This document shows, in pieces, positions 33,196 through 42,200 of a stretch of 64,000 nucleotides of DNA. The stretch is from contig JAKLGA010000002.1 in NCBI GenBank assembly GCA_022710975.1, positions 62,001 through 126,000 on the forward strand, written 5' to 3'. Position 1 is the stretch's first letter; every line of letters starts with the position of its first letter. A program made the translations under genes and the position numbers. Under the pieces are notes generated by a model. The model was not told where the DNA came from. It did no database searches and saw only the letters and a program-made list of their open reading frames with translations. This stretch comes from Myxococcota bacterium. Its GTDB lineage: Bacteria; Myxococcota; B64-G9.

Positions 33196-33224
33196 ATCAT
33201 GCCACGCACCCCGGGCAGGGTCAA
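33196..33224 (-). promoter_or_regulatory. Putative promoter of the hydrolase-pssA unit
   Basis: TTGACC (33224-33219) and CATGAT (33201-33196) with a 17-base spacer on the minus strand, beginning inside the last codons of the upstream gene. Confidence 0.55.
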
Positions 33225-33964
33225 TTCGTCCGCGCAGGCGGCGGGAAGAGCCAGGCGCGCAGCGGTCGCCCGGCCAGCTCCCGCCCAAGCCAGTCTGGCC
33301 CGACCAACCCGGGCAGCCCGCGCACCAGCCGCTCGAGTCCGACCTGGCTCGAGAGCCGCTCGACACAAGCCAGGGCGGCCCGGTAGTCCTCGGCCCGCGC
33401 CTGGCGCCCCGCCTCGTCCGGCGCGTCCGGCGCGCCCAGCCTCTGCTCCAGGGCCAGCAGGGCGTCCTCGCCGGCCGGGAGCGCCGCGGCCGGGGCCGGC
33501 GCGCCCGGGAGGTGCTGGGCCAGCCCCTCCTCCAGCCAGCGCGGCAGGCCGGGCCCCGCCAGGCGTCTGAGCACCAGGTGGCAGAGCTCGTGCGCCAGGA
33601 CCTGCCCGAGGTCCTCCACCCGGGCCAGCCCGCGGCCCGGCTGGGTGATGATCTCGTCCGCGTGCACGGCCGCGGCGATGTAGGCCGCCCGCCCGGTGCG
33701 CGCCCGGAACTCCTGCATGTCCCGGGCCACCCAGGCCCGCACCCGGACGCGCGGCAGCACGCCGGGCAGGCGCGCCTCCAGCGCCTCGCGGGCGCGGCAC
33801 AGGTGCGCGGCCACCCCCTCCCCCGCGGCCAGCTCGGACGGATCCGCGATCCGCACCAGCACCCCCGCGCAGCCCTCGACCTCCACCGGCGGCGCGGGGG
33901 GCGCCGCCTGGCCGGCCCCGGCGGAGCACACCAGGCAGAGCGCCAGCGCGCGCAGCCCCCTCAC
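33221..33964 (-). CDS. Exported gluzincin metalloprotease (peptidase MA-like)
   Basis: A 247-residue product whose GTG overlaps the SpoIID stop (GTGA, 33961-33964). A signal peptide (about 1-20) precedes a zinc-protease domain with HELCH at 125-129 and the third-ligand glutamate in PRWLEEGLAQ (about E146), the spacing and WLxEGLA pattern of the MA-like gluzincins. It would act in the periplasm on an unknown protein substrate. It is the last gene of the nine-gene alpha-2-macroglobulin/cell-wall operon, which makes it interesting as either a partner or a regulated protease. Confidence 0.88.
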   Translation of the reverse strand: MRGLRALALCLVCSAGAGQAAPPAPPVEVEGCAGVLVRIADPSELAAGEGVAAHLCRAREALEARLPGVLPRVRVRAWVARDMQEFRARTGRAAYIAAAVHADEIITQPGRGLARVEDLGQVLAHELCHLVLRRLAGPGLPRWLEEGLAQHLPGAPAPAAALPAGEDALLALEQRLGAPDAPDEAGRQARAEDYRAALACVERLSSQVGLERLVRGLPGLVGPDWLGRELAGRPLRAWLFPPPARTN

Positions 33965-35184
33965 GGCAGCCTCCCGAGGCGCAACCCGGGGAAGTAGCGC
34001 TGCAGGATGGCCCGGTGATCGGCCCCGGCACGCGCCATGCCCAGCGCCCCGTGCTGGCACAGCCCCACCCCGTGCCCCAGCCCCAGGCCGCGGAACTCCA
34101 CGCTCCCACCGCGCTCGCTCGCGCTCCAGCGCCCGGACTTGAACGCGCTCCAGCCGTAGCGCCTGCCCATGAGCAGCCGGAACTCGTCCCCCGTCAGCTC
34201 CCAGCGCCCCTGGGCCTCCACCACGACCCGGCGCACCCAGCCGCCCTGCCCCGGCTCGACCGCGCTCAGGCTGCACTCCCCCGGCCCGAGCGCCGGGTGC
34301 AGCCCGCGCAGGTGGGCGCACAGCTCGGACCGCGGCACCCGGAGCCGCCACGGGCCGTGGGGCGAGGCCCGGCAGTCCGGCCGCTCGGCGGGTCCGTCCG
34401 GCACCCCGCCCAGCCAGGGCCGTTCGGAGCGCGAGCCCCACACCTCGCCGGCCCGGGCCGTGTGCCCGCCGCAGGTCGAGAAGTAGGCCACCTCGGCCGG
34501 CCGCTCGCCGTCGAGCAGCACCAGCCCCGCCACCGCCCCGAGCGCCTCCCGCGCCTCGGGCGTGCAGGCGCCCTCGCCCGGGTAGACCTGGCAGTGGGTC
34601 AGATCGCAGAAGTCGGCGCCCTCGGCCCGGTGCATCCGCTCCCGGGTGAGCGTGTAGGTGCGCACCGCGATGGCCTGCGCGCGCAGGGCCTCGGCGCCGC
34701 CGGGGGCCGGGCCCAGCTCCTGGCAGGCCACGGCCGCCACGTAGCGCTCGAGGGGCACCTCGGCCACGACCTGGCACAGCCCCGCGCGCGCGCGCACCCG
34801 CAGCGCGCCGGGGTAGCGCCGGCTGGAGAAGCCGCGCCCGCCCACCTGGACGCCGTCCGTGCCGGCGGCGGGGCGGACGAGCAGCTCCGCGCCCTGGCGG
34901 CTGAGGCCCCGGGCGACGAGCGCGAGCGGCCCCGACCCGTCGCAGCGCACCCGCAGCGGCCCGGAGGTCAGCGCCTCCGCGCGGCCGTCGCCGGCGCCCA
35001 GCTCGAGCTGCAGGCGGGCTCCGCCCACCCCGGCCAGCCGGAGCTCGCGCGGCCGGTGCCGGGAGAGCACGTCCACCTGGACCGTGGCGGCCGGGCTCAC
35101 GGCGGGCTCGCCCGCCCGGACCGCGCCGGTACCGCCCGGCCACCCCAGGCCCCATAGCCCGAGGCCGAGCAGGAGTCCCCTCAT
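33961..35184 (-). CDS. SpoIID/LytB-type lytic transglycosylase
   Basis: A 407-residue exported enzyme starting at ATG overlapping the PBP stop (ATGA, 35181-35184). A signal peptide spans about 1-24. The SpoIID domain shows VPLERYVAAVACQELG (143-158, with a candidate catalytic glutamate E156), ALRAQAIAVRTYTL, the FSTCGGHT box (235-242) and near the C-terminus GHGVGLCQHGALGMA. In spore formers SpoIID cleaves glycan strands denuded of stem peptides; in non-sporulating bacteria homologues remodel septal or polar wall. No sporulation genes are nearby. It is coupled to a transpeptidase upstream and a metalloprotease downstream. Confidence 0.93.
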   Translation of the reverse strand: MRGLLLGLGLWGLGWPGGTGAVRAGEPAVSPAATVQVDVLSRHRPRELRLAGVGGARLQLELGAGDGRAEALTSGPLRVRCDGSGPLALVARGLSRQGAELLVRPAAGTDGVQVGGRGFSSRRYPGALRVRARAGLCQVVAEVPLERYVAAVACQELGPAPGGAEALRAQAIAVRTYTLTRERMHRAEGADFCDLTHCQVYPGEGACTPEAREALGAVAGLVLLDGERPAEVAYFSTCGGHTARAGEVWGSRSERPWLGGVPDGPAERPDCRASPHGPWRLRVPRSELCAHLRGLHPALGPGECSLSAVEPGQGGWVRRVVVEAQGRWELTGDEFRLLMGRRYGWSAFKSGRWSASERGGSVEFRGLGLGHGVGLCQHGALGMARAGADHRAILQRYFPGLRLGRLP

Positions 35185-36209
35185 GGCGCACCGCCCCCGC
35201 AGGCCGCGCGCGCCTGCTCCACCCGCTCCACCACCCGCCCGGCCAGGCCCGCGGCCTCGTCCGCGCCCTGGCCCTCGTGGACGAAGACGACCAGCGCGAA
35301 GGCCGGCCGGTGGGCAGGCCAGAAGCCCACGTACCAGGCGTGGGTGCGCCAGGACACGCTCTGCCAGGCGGTGGTGCCGGTCTTGCCCGCCAGCCCCAGC
35401 CGGCCCAGGCGGGCCCGGCTGCCGGTGCCGAAGGCCGAGGCTTCCTCCATGGCGCCGCGCAGGAAGCGCAGGGCCTCCGGCGCCCCCAGCACCCCGCGGG
35501 GCGGGAGCGAGGCGCCGCCAGCCGGCACCGCCAGGCGCGGGCTCAGCAGCAGCCCGCCGTTGCCCACCGCGCCCACCAGGCTGAGGAGCTGCAGCGGCGT
35601 CACCCGCAGCCCCTCGACCTGGCCCACGGCCAGCCGGGCGGCCGTCTCCGGGAACAGGGCCGAGGGCAGGCCGCCGGCCACCTCGCCCGGGAGATCCGAG
35701 CCGGTGGAGCGGCCCAGGCCCAGCTCGCGGGCCGCGGCCAGGATGGGCTCCCCCCCCAGCTCTTGCCCCAGCCAGGCGAAGTAGCGATTGCAGGAGAGCG
35801 CCAGGGCCTTGGACAGGCTGACCGGGCCGTGGCCCTCGGGCAACCAGCAGCGCACCCCGCCCACGTCCGGCTCGCGCTCCTTCCCCAGGCAGCGCTGGGT
35901 GCGGTGGGGATCGACCAGCCGCCCGGACAGCGCGGCGTAGGCGGTGACCAGCTTGAACACGGAGCCCGGGGAGACGGCCAGCTGGGCCAGCCAGGCGTCC
36001 TGCTGGTGCCAGACCAGGCGCCCCCTGGACAGGTCCATGACCGCGAAGGCCGCCCGCTGCCCGGCCGGCACCAGGTCGGCCTGGGGCTCACCCAGGCGGA
36101 GGGCGAGGCAGTCCAGGTCGTCCGGGCCAGCCGCCGCCGGCCACGCCGCCAGCGCGGCCGCGCCGAACCCCAGCAGGAGGACCACGCGAGCCCGGGTCCG
36201 CGCCCGCAT
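35181..36209 (-). CDS. Minimal penicillin-binding transpeptidase
   Basis: A 342-residue protein with an N-terminal signal or anchor (about 8-27) and only the transpeptidase domain. The three active-site motifs are intact: SVFK with nucleophile Ser83 and Lys86, SCN at 139-141, and KTGT at 276-279, followed by AWYVGFWP. The family includes class B PBPs and class D beta-lactamase relatives; absence of the usual PBP2/FtsI dimerisation domain makes it a compact D,D-transpeptidase or carboxypeptidase, or a sensor. It begins three bases after the Ser/Thr kinase stop and overlaps the SpoIID-like gene, so synthesis with both is expected. Confidence 0.92.
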   Translation of the reverse strand: MRARTRARVVLLLGFGAAALAAWPAAAGPDDLDCLALRLGEPQADLVPAGQRAAFAVMDLSRGRLVWHQQDAWLAQLAVSPGSVFKLVTAYAALSGRLVDPHRTQRCLGKEREPDVGGVRCWLPEGHGPVSLSKALALSCNRYFAWLGQELGGEPILAAARELGLGRSTGSDLPGEVAGGLPSALFPETAARLAVGQVEGLRVTPLQLLSLVGAVGNGGLLLSPRLAVPAGGASLPPRGVLGAPEALRFLRGAMEEASAFGTGSRARLGRLGLAGKTGTTAWQSVSWRTHAWYVGFWPAHRPAFALVVFVHEGQGADEAAGLAGRVVERVEQARAACGGGAP

Positions 36210-36212
36210 GGC

Positions 36213-37721
36213 TCAGCGCCCTCCCCGCTTGCCGGTCGTCCGCTTCTTGGCCGGCTGCTTGCGCGGGGGCCTGGGCCAGGTCACCTCCAGCACCAGCGGC
36301 TCGCCCGGGGCCACCTGGCGCTCGAAGGTGCGCGCTTGCTTGCGCCCGACCCGCCGGAGCTCGATGCGGTGGGGACCCGGCGGCACCGGACGGGCGACGA
36401 TGGGCGCGGCCCCGAGCGGGACCCCGTCCAGCCACACCTCGGCCGGCCGGCTGGAGCTGACGCTGAGCAGCCCGTCCGCCGGCGGCCAGAGCAGCAGGAC
36501 CGCCAGCGCGGCCGCGGCGAGCAGGCCCGCGGCCAGCCCGAGCCCGAGCCACAGCCGCCAGCCGCGCCAGCGCCAGGCGCGGGCAGGCGCGGGCACCTTG
36601 GCCAGGGTCACGGCCTGGGTCTGGGCCTGGAGCAGCGCGCGCGCCTCCTCCGGCACCGGCAGGCGGGGCACGGACACCGGCTCCACCAGCCCAAGCAGCT
36701 CGTCCAGGTGGATCTCCTGGGTGGCGTCGGTCGCCCCCTCGTCGCCGGCCAGCGCCAGCTTCTCGGTCTTCGCCTCCTCGAGGTTGGCGCAGGCCGGCGT
36801 CAGCCCGCAGGCCACCCGCGCGCCCAGCACCTGGGGCGGGAGCTGGGTGCCCCGGCGGGGCTTGAGCGTGAAGAAGCGCTGCAGGGCCTGGGCCATCTCC
36901 GCGCCGGTCTGGTAGCGCTTCTCCGGGCGCTTGGCCAGCGCCTTCAGCGCCACGCTGTCCATAGGCCGGGTCGCCTCCCGCACCAGGGAGCTCGGCGGGG
37001 CGGGCTCCTCCCGCAGGACGCGCGCCCAGATCTCCTTGGCATTGACGCCCTGGAACGGGCTGCGGCCGGTCAGCAACTCGTACAGCACCACCCCCAGCGA
37101 GAACAGGTCGGCCCGGCCGTCGAACGGCAGCCCCTGCACGTACTCCGGGGCCATGTACTCGTACTTGCCCTTGAGCAGGCCCGGCCGGGTGAAGGAGGCG
37201 TACTGCATGGCGCGCGCGATGCCGAAGTCGGTGATCTTCACCCGGCCCTGGCGGTCCACCAGCACGTTACCCGGGGTGATGTCGCGGTGCACCACCGGAC
37301 CCCGATCGCTGCGGCCGCCGCCCTGGTGGGCGTAGTCGAGCCCCAGGGCCACCTGGTGGACCACGTAGCCGATCTCGGGCAGGGTGAGCGCGAGCTGGCC
37401 CGGGGGCGAGGCCGCCACCAGGCTCTCCAGGTCGAGCCCTTCCAGGTACTCCATGACGATGTAGTAGCTCGAGCCGATGTTCACCAGGTCGTGGACGCGC
37501 ACGATGTTGGGGTGCTGCATGCCCGAGGCGATGCGCGCCTCGTTGACGAACATGCCCACGAACTCGCGGTCGGCCGCCAGCTTGGGGAACAGGCGCTTCA
37601 CGGCCACCAGCCGGGGCGGGCCGTCCGGGGGGCGGTCCTCGGCCTTGAACACCTCGGCCATGCCGCCCTTGCCGACCCGCTCCAGGAGCCGGTAGCGGCC
37701 GATCTGCCTGTCCTCGCCCAT
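36213..37721 (-). CDS. Membrane Ser/Thr protein kinase with PEGA domain
   Basis: A 502-residue Hanks-type kinase. Kinase domain about 8-285: glycine loop GKGGMAEVF, ATP lysine K42 in VAVK, catalytic HRDITPGN with D147, DFG at 165-167, and APE at 191-193. A disordered linker rich in Gln and Thr (about 290-385) leads to one membrane helix (about 389-412) and an extracytoplasmic PEGA domain (about 417-482, SSRPAEVWLDGVPLG), then a basic tail. HRDITPGN and the PEGA domain are typical of Myxococcota kinases. It lies between the Nif3-like gene (10-base gap) and the PBP gene (3-base gap), suggesting it senses or controls the envelope functions of this operon. Confidence 0.95.
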   Translation of the reverse strand: MGEDRQIGRYRLLERVGKGGMAEVFKAEDRPPDGPPRLVAVKRLFPKLAADREFVGMFVNEARIASGMQHPNIVRVHDLVNIGSSYYIVMEYLEGLDLESLVAASPPGQLALTLPEIGYVVHQVALGLDYAHQGGGRSDRGPVVHRDITPGNVLVDRQGRVKITDFGIARAMQYASFTRPGLLKGKYEYMAPEYVQGLPFDGRADLFSLGVVLYELLTGRSPFQGVNAKEIWARVLREEPAPPSSLVREATRPMDSVALKALAKRPEKRYQTGAEMAQALQRFFTLKPRRGTQLPPQVLGARVACGLTPACANLEEAKTEKLALAGDEGATDATQEIHLDELLGLVEPVSVPRLPVPEEARALLQAQTQAVTLAKVPAPARAWRWRGWRLWLGLGLAAGLLAAAALAVLLLWPPADGLLSVSSSRPAEVWLDGVPLGAAPIVARPVPPGPHRIELRRVGRKQARTFERQVAPGEPLVLEVTWPRPPRKQPAKKRTTGKRGGR

Positions 37722-37731
37722 GTCTTCCGCT

Positions 37732-38499
37732 TCACACCGGGTTCGGCACGTCCAGGTGGACGACCTCCAGCCCGAAGCGAGCCCCGAGCCGGTCGCCCAG
37801 GGCGCGCACCCCGAGCTTCTCCGAGTTGTAGTGTCCGAGCGCGATCACCCCCAGCCCGAGCTCGCGGGCCGCGGCCACGCCGGGCTCCGCCAGGCTGCCG
37901 GTCAGGTAGGCGTCGCAGCCGGCCTGGCGGGCCTGGAGCAGGAGGGCCGGATCCCCCGCCCCGCCCGAGACCACCCCCACCCGGCGCACCTGGGCCGGGC
38001 CGGCCTCCACCAGCACGGGCTGGGCCGCGAGCGGCCGGGCCAGCCGGCTGGCCAGCTCGCCGAGCGCCAGGGGCTCGCGCAGGCGCCCCAGGCAGCCCAG
38101 GTGCTGGCCCTGGTGCGCGCCGAAGGCGAAATCGAGCTCCTCGAGCCCGGCCAGGCGGGCCAGGCAGGCGTTGTTGCCCACCTCGGGGTGGGCGTCCAGC
38201 GGAAGGTGGTAGGCGAGCAGGTTGATCTCCCGCTCGAGCAGCGCCCGCAGGCGCGGCGCCATCAGGGCGTCCACCACCCGCGGGTCGCGGTCCCAGAACA
38301 GCCCGTGGTGGAGCAGGATCAGCTGCGCGCCGCGCGCGGCCGCCTCGCGGAAGAGCATCAGCGAGGGCGAGGCGCCGGTGGCCAGGCAGCCCACCTCGGG
38401 CTGGCCGTGCACCTGCAGCCCGTTGGGGGTGTGATCGGCGAACAGCCCCGGGGACAGCAGGTCGTCGCAGAAGGACACGATCTCGTCGCGCGAGGCCAT
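37732..38499 (-). CDS. Nif3/DUF34-family dinuclear metal protein
   Basis: A 255-residue Nif3-like protein. Metal ligands are recognisable: HH at 64-65 in ILLHHGLFWD, an aspartate in YHLPLDAHP, and the C-terminal GHYNSEKLG with the conserved His and Glu. Homologues such as YbgI form toroidal hexamers with two metals per subunit and have been linked to GTP cyclohydrolase-like activity and metal insertion, but the function is unsettled. Its ATG is two bases after the YfaP-like stop and its end is ten bases before the kinase gene, an odd cytoplasmic partner in an otherwise envelope-directed operon. Confidence 0.92.
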   Translation of the reverse strand: MASRDEIVSFCDDLLSPGLFADHTPNGLQVHGQPEVGCLATGASPSLMLFREAAARGAQLILLHHGLFWDRDPRVVDALMAPRLRALLEREINLLAYHLPLDAHPEVGNNACLARLAGLEELDFAFGAHQGQHLGCLGRLREPLALGELASRLARPLAAQPVLVEAGPAQVRRVGVVSGGAGDPALLLQARQAGCDAYLTGSLAEPGVAAARELGLGVIALGHYNSEKLGVRALGDRLGARFGLEVVHLDVPNPV

Positions 38500-38501
38500 G
38501 C

Positions 38502-39227
38502 TCAGGTGCCCCCGGCGGCGGCCTGCGACTCCTCCTCGGGCGCCTCGAGGGTGAACAGCCCCACCTCCTCCTTGTCGCCGGTCTTGGTGAGGATCTTCTG
38601 GAAGGCCACCCGCTTCTCGCGCTCGGTGCCCTCGTACATGACCACCTGGACCTTGAGCGCCGTCTGCGGGTGATCGTTGCTGGAGTAGTACTTCACCTCG
38701 ACCTTGTACTCGCCGCTTTTCGCGTTGGCGAGGGTGAACACCTCGGGCCCGAACCCGTCCGTGTCGTCCACGTCGAGCTTGCCGCCGAGCTGGGTGTCGC
38801 GGTGGCCGTAGAAGCACTCCTCGCCGGCGGGATCGGTCACGTGCAGATCGACGTCGGTGCCGTCCGTGTCCCACATCAGCACCACCTGCAGGTCCACGGG
38901 TGGCACGTCGGAGACGAAGTGGATGGCGTCCCGGCCCTCGCCGAGCGCGTTCCTGGCCACCACCTCGATGGAGTTGGCCCCGGCCGAGACCACCAGGGTG
39001 GCCTGGAAGCGGCCGCCGCGCACGTCGATCCAGCGCTCGAAGCCGTTGACCACCATGACGGCGCGGGCGAGCTCCGCGTCGTCCACGCTGCCCTTCAGCT
39101 CCACGATGCGGGTGGTGGACCAGCCGCTCGTGGGAGCCTCGATGTCCACCTTGGGCGGGCCCTTGGGCGCCGCCAGGGCGGCGGCGGAGGCCAGGCACGC
39201 GAGCGCAGCCAGCCAGGTGAGGCGCAT
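38502..39227 (-). CDS. YfaP-like exported protein (DUF2135)
   Basis: A 241-residue product. The signal peptide is about 1-20 (ending LAA). An Ig-like N-terminal domain (about 27-108) is followed by the DUF2135 domain (about 112-185): LQVVLMWDTDGTDVDLHVTDPAGEECFYG, LGGKLDVDDTDGFGPEVF and SGEYKVEVKYY. In Escherichia coli and Pseudomonas aeruginosa, DUF2135 proteins are encoded in the same cluster as the YfaS/MagD alpha-2-macroglobulin, which matches this position 15 bases after the alpha-2-macroglobulin gene. It likely binds the macroglobulin or its prey in the periplasm. Confidence 0.9.
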   Translation of the reverse strand: MRLTWLAALACLASAAALAAPKGPPKVDIEAPTSGWSTTRIVELKGSVDDAELARAVMVVNGFERWIDVRGGRFQATLVVSAGANSIEVVARNALGEGRDAIHFVSDVPPVDLQVVLMWDTDGTDVDLHVTDPAGEECFYGHRDTQLGGKLDVDDTDGFGPEVFTLANAKSGEYKVEVKYYSSNDHPQTALKVQVVMYEGTEREKRVAFQKILTKTGDKEEVGLFTLEAPEEESQAAAGGT

Positions 39228-39242
39228 GTTCTCCTCCTCCCC

Positions 39243-42200
39243 TCAATCCGCCACGCGCAGCTCGTCGCCGGCCGAGTTGCCGGCGTAGCGCGGGTCGTAC
39301 ATGGGCAGCACGCGCGCGGGCAGCACCTTGTACTGGCCCGGCTGCGTGGCCCGCGCCAGGTAGGCCAGCCGGCGCTCGCCCCGGCCGAGCTCGCGCACGA
39401 AGAAGGCCACGCGGTCGTCGCGGAACTCTCGGTGCAGGCCGCGCTGGCGGAGCTCCACGCCCGGCAGCTCGTAGCCCTGGTCCTGCTCCAGCGGCACCAC
39501 GCCGGCGGCCAGGGGATCCTCGACCAGGACGTAGTCCACGTCCTCGCCGGCGCGCACGGTGAGCAACACCAGCAGCTCCTCGCCGGGCTTGACCGGCCGA
39601 TCGAGCGGCCGGGTGACGAACTTCCAGGTGTCCCCCTCCAGGCGTTTCTCCAGCCGCAGGAGCTGGCGCTCCACGCGCAGCCGCTCGCCCCGGGCCGGGA
39701 TGTCCGCCTGCCGCCCGAAGAAGCGCACCGAGGCGGTGTAGAACACGCTGCCCTTGCCCTGGCGCTCGAGCTCGAACAGGTTCGCGCCCGCCCTGGCCGG
39801 AGCCGCGAACAGCTCCAGGCTGGGCTTCAGCAGCTCGGCCTGGCCGAGGGCCCGCTGGCCAGCCGGGGCGGCGTTCAGCTTGCCCGTCACCTGGGCCTCC
39901 ACCAGGGCCCCGCCGGACTTCTTGAGGTAGTCCACCAGGGCGAAGACCGCCATGGCCGTGTCGCGCGTGGACTGCCAGTGGCCCTCCTCGCGCGCGGCCA
40001 TCAGCCAGCGCACCGCCTCGGGGATGCGCGCCGAGCCGGGCTTGCCCAGGACCAGCGCCCGCAGCACGGCCGCGGTGGACTCGACCGGATCGCGCTCCCA
40101 GCCCGGTCCGTCCTCCCGGCCCCAGGGGGCGTCGCCCGGGTCGGTGGCCACCGCCAGCTCGAGCTGGGCGGTCAGCCGCTCGGCCGGCTCGCGCTGGCCC
40201 AGCTCGTGCAGCGCGAGCGCCAGCAGCGCGCGGCCGTAGTCGGACAGCTCCCCGGGGCTGGCCACCAGCTTCTCCAGCATCGACTCGAACTTCACGCCCG
40301 CCAGCGCCAGGCTGTAGAGCAGGTAGCTGCGCCCGGTGGGGCTGAGGCTGGAGTCGCGCACCAGGGCCTGCAGGCGGTTGGAGCCCCGGGCCAGCAGGTC
40401 CTCGTCCAGGGGCCAGCCGAGCTTCTTGGCCAGCGCCAGCCCGTGCACCACGTAGGCCGTCATCATGGGGTCGGTGCTGTCGCCCTCCCACCAGCCCCAG
40501 CCGCCGTCCGCGTGCTGCAGGGCCTTGAGCCTCGCCAGCCCGGCGTGGATGTACTCCGGCAGCTTGGCCTGGAGCGCCGGATTGGGGAGCTTCAGCTCGT
40601 CCAGCGCCTTGGCCACCACCAGATCGGGCAGGAAGCGGCTCATGGTCTGCTCGGTGCAGCCGTAGGGGTAGCCGGCCAGGTAGTCGAGCGCGGACAGCAG
40701 CGCCGGCGCCAGGCCGGAGGACAGGCTGACCTCGGCCCGCACGCTGCCCTCGGCCACCGCCGCGGGCACCTCGAGCTCCAGGCGGGCCGTCGGCCGCTCG
40801 TCGTCCAGCACGCCGCCGGACACCAGCACCTGCTCCAGCCCGTAGCGCAGGATCGGGAGGGTGCGCTGCACGCCGTCCTCGGCGCCGTCGCCGCCGTCGG
40901 CCGCCGCGCGCAGCACGACCTCGCCGGGCGCGGTCGCGCTGGCCTGCCAGGTGGCCAGCGCCAGCCCGCCCGGGGCCACCTTGAGGGCGGCCGGCTGGCC
41001 CTCCAGCGTCAGGCCCGGGGCGCCGCTCTCGAGCCGCACCTGGAAGGTGCGCTCGGCCTCGGTGTAGTTCTGCACCAGCACCCCCAGCCGGGAGCGATCC
41101 CCCTCGACCAGGAAGGCCGGCGCCACGAGCTGGACCACCACCGGCTTGCTGACCCGCACCTCGCCGGTCCCCTCGCCCACCCGGGTGTCGCCGGTCACCA
41201 CGCGCGCCGTGGCGCGCCAGGTGGTCAGGTTGTCCGGGGCCACGGCCGACAGCCGGGCCACGCCCTGGGCGTCGGTGAGCAGGGCCGGCTCCCAGGCCAG
41301 GGTGTCCTTGAAGTCCTTGCGCACCTGGGCGCTGGCCAGCTCCTTGAACGAGCCGGGCACCACCGGGGCCCGCAGGTGCAGGGCGGCCATGCGATCCTTG
41401 CGGTCCACCCCGTAGCCGTAGAAGCGGAAGTCGAGCGAGCAGCTCGCCCGCACGTCGTCGCGCTTGCGGTGGTAGAAGAAGCGCTCGATGGGGATGGCGA
41501 ACTCGGGGCTGATGCCGTAGACGGCCTCGTCCACGACCCCCAGGGCCACCTCGGCCCGGGGGACCGGCTGTCCATCGCTGTCCCGCACCTCCACCAGGAA
41601 GCTCACCTGCTCGCCTGGCCGGACCGGGCTCTTCTCGGCCCGCACGGCCACCTGCAGCAGCTTCTCCCGGGGCGGCACCACCACGTCCAGGCGCTGCTCC
41701 AGCAGGTTGCGCTCGAAGACGGTGGCGGCCCGCACGAAGAAGTTCGGGGACTGCGCCTCGGCGATGGGCACCTCCAGGACCGCCGCGTTGCCGCGGGCCC
41801 GCAGCACCTCGTGGCGGTAGAGCCTGCCGCCCTCCACGGTCACCAGCAGGTGCGACTCCGCGTGCGGGCTGAGCACCAGGAAGCGGGCCTTGTCACCCAC
41901 CCGGTAGGTCCGCCGGTCGGCCAGGATCTCCAGCCCGGACGGCTCGGCCGGCACGTCGGCGCCGTCGGAGGTCACGTACAGCGTGGCCCGCCCCACGACC
42001 GGCTGGCCGCCCGCGTCCTTGGCGCTGCCGCTCACCTGGTAGGCGCCACCCCGTTCGGCCGGGAAGGACACCCAGGCCTCGCCCTTGGGGCCGGTCGCCA
42101 CCCGCTGCCGGTGGACCTCGGCCTCCTCCACCTGGCCGCCCGCGCCCGCGCGGCGGGCGGTGACCACGACCTCCACCTCCGCGGGGACCGGCGCCCGGGC

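Noticed and set aside
35181-36209. Class D beta-lactamase
   Set aside because: SxxK, SxN and KTG are shared with this class, but the setting with SpoIID, the KTGT-AWYVGFWP end and coupling to a kinase favour a penicillin-binding transpeptidase.
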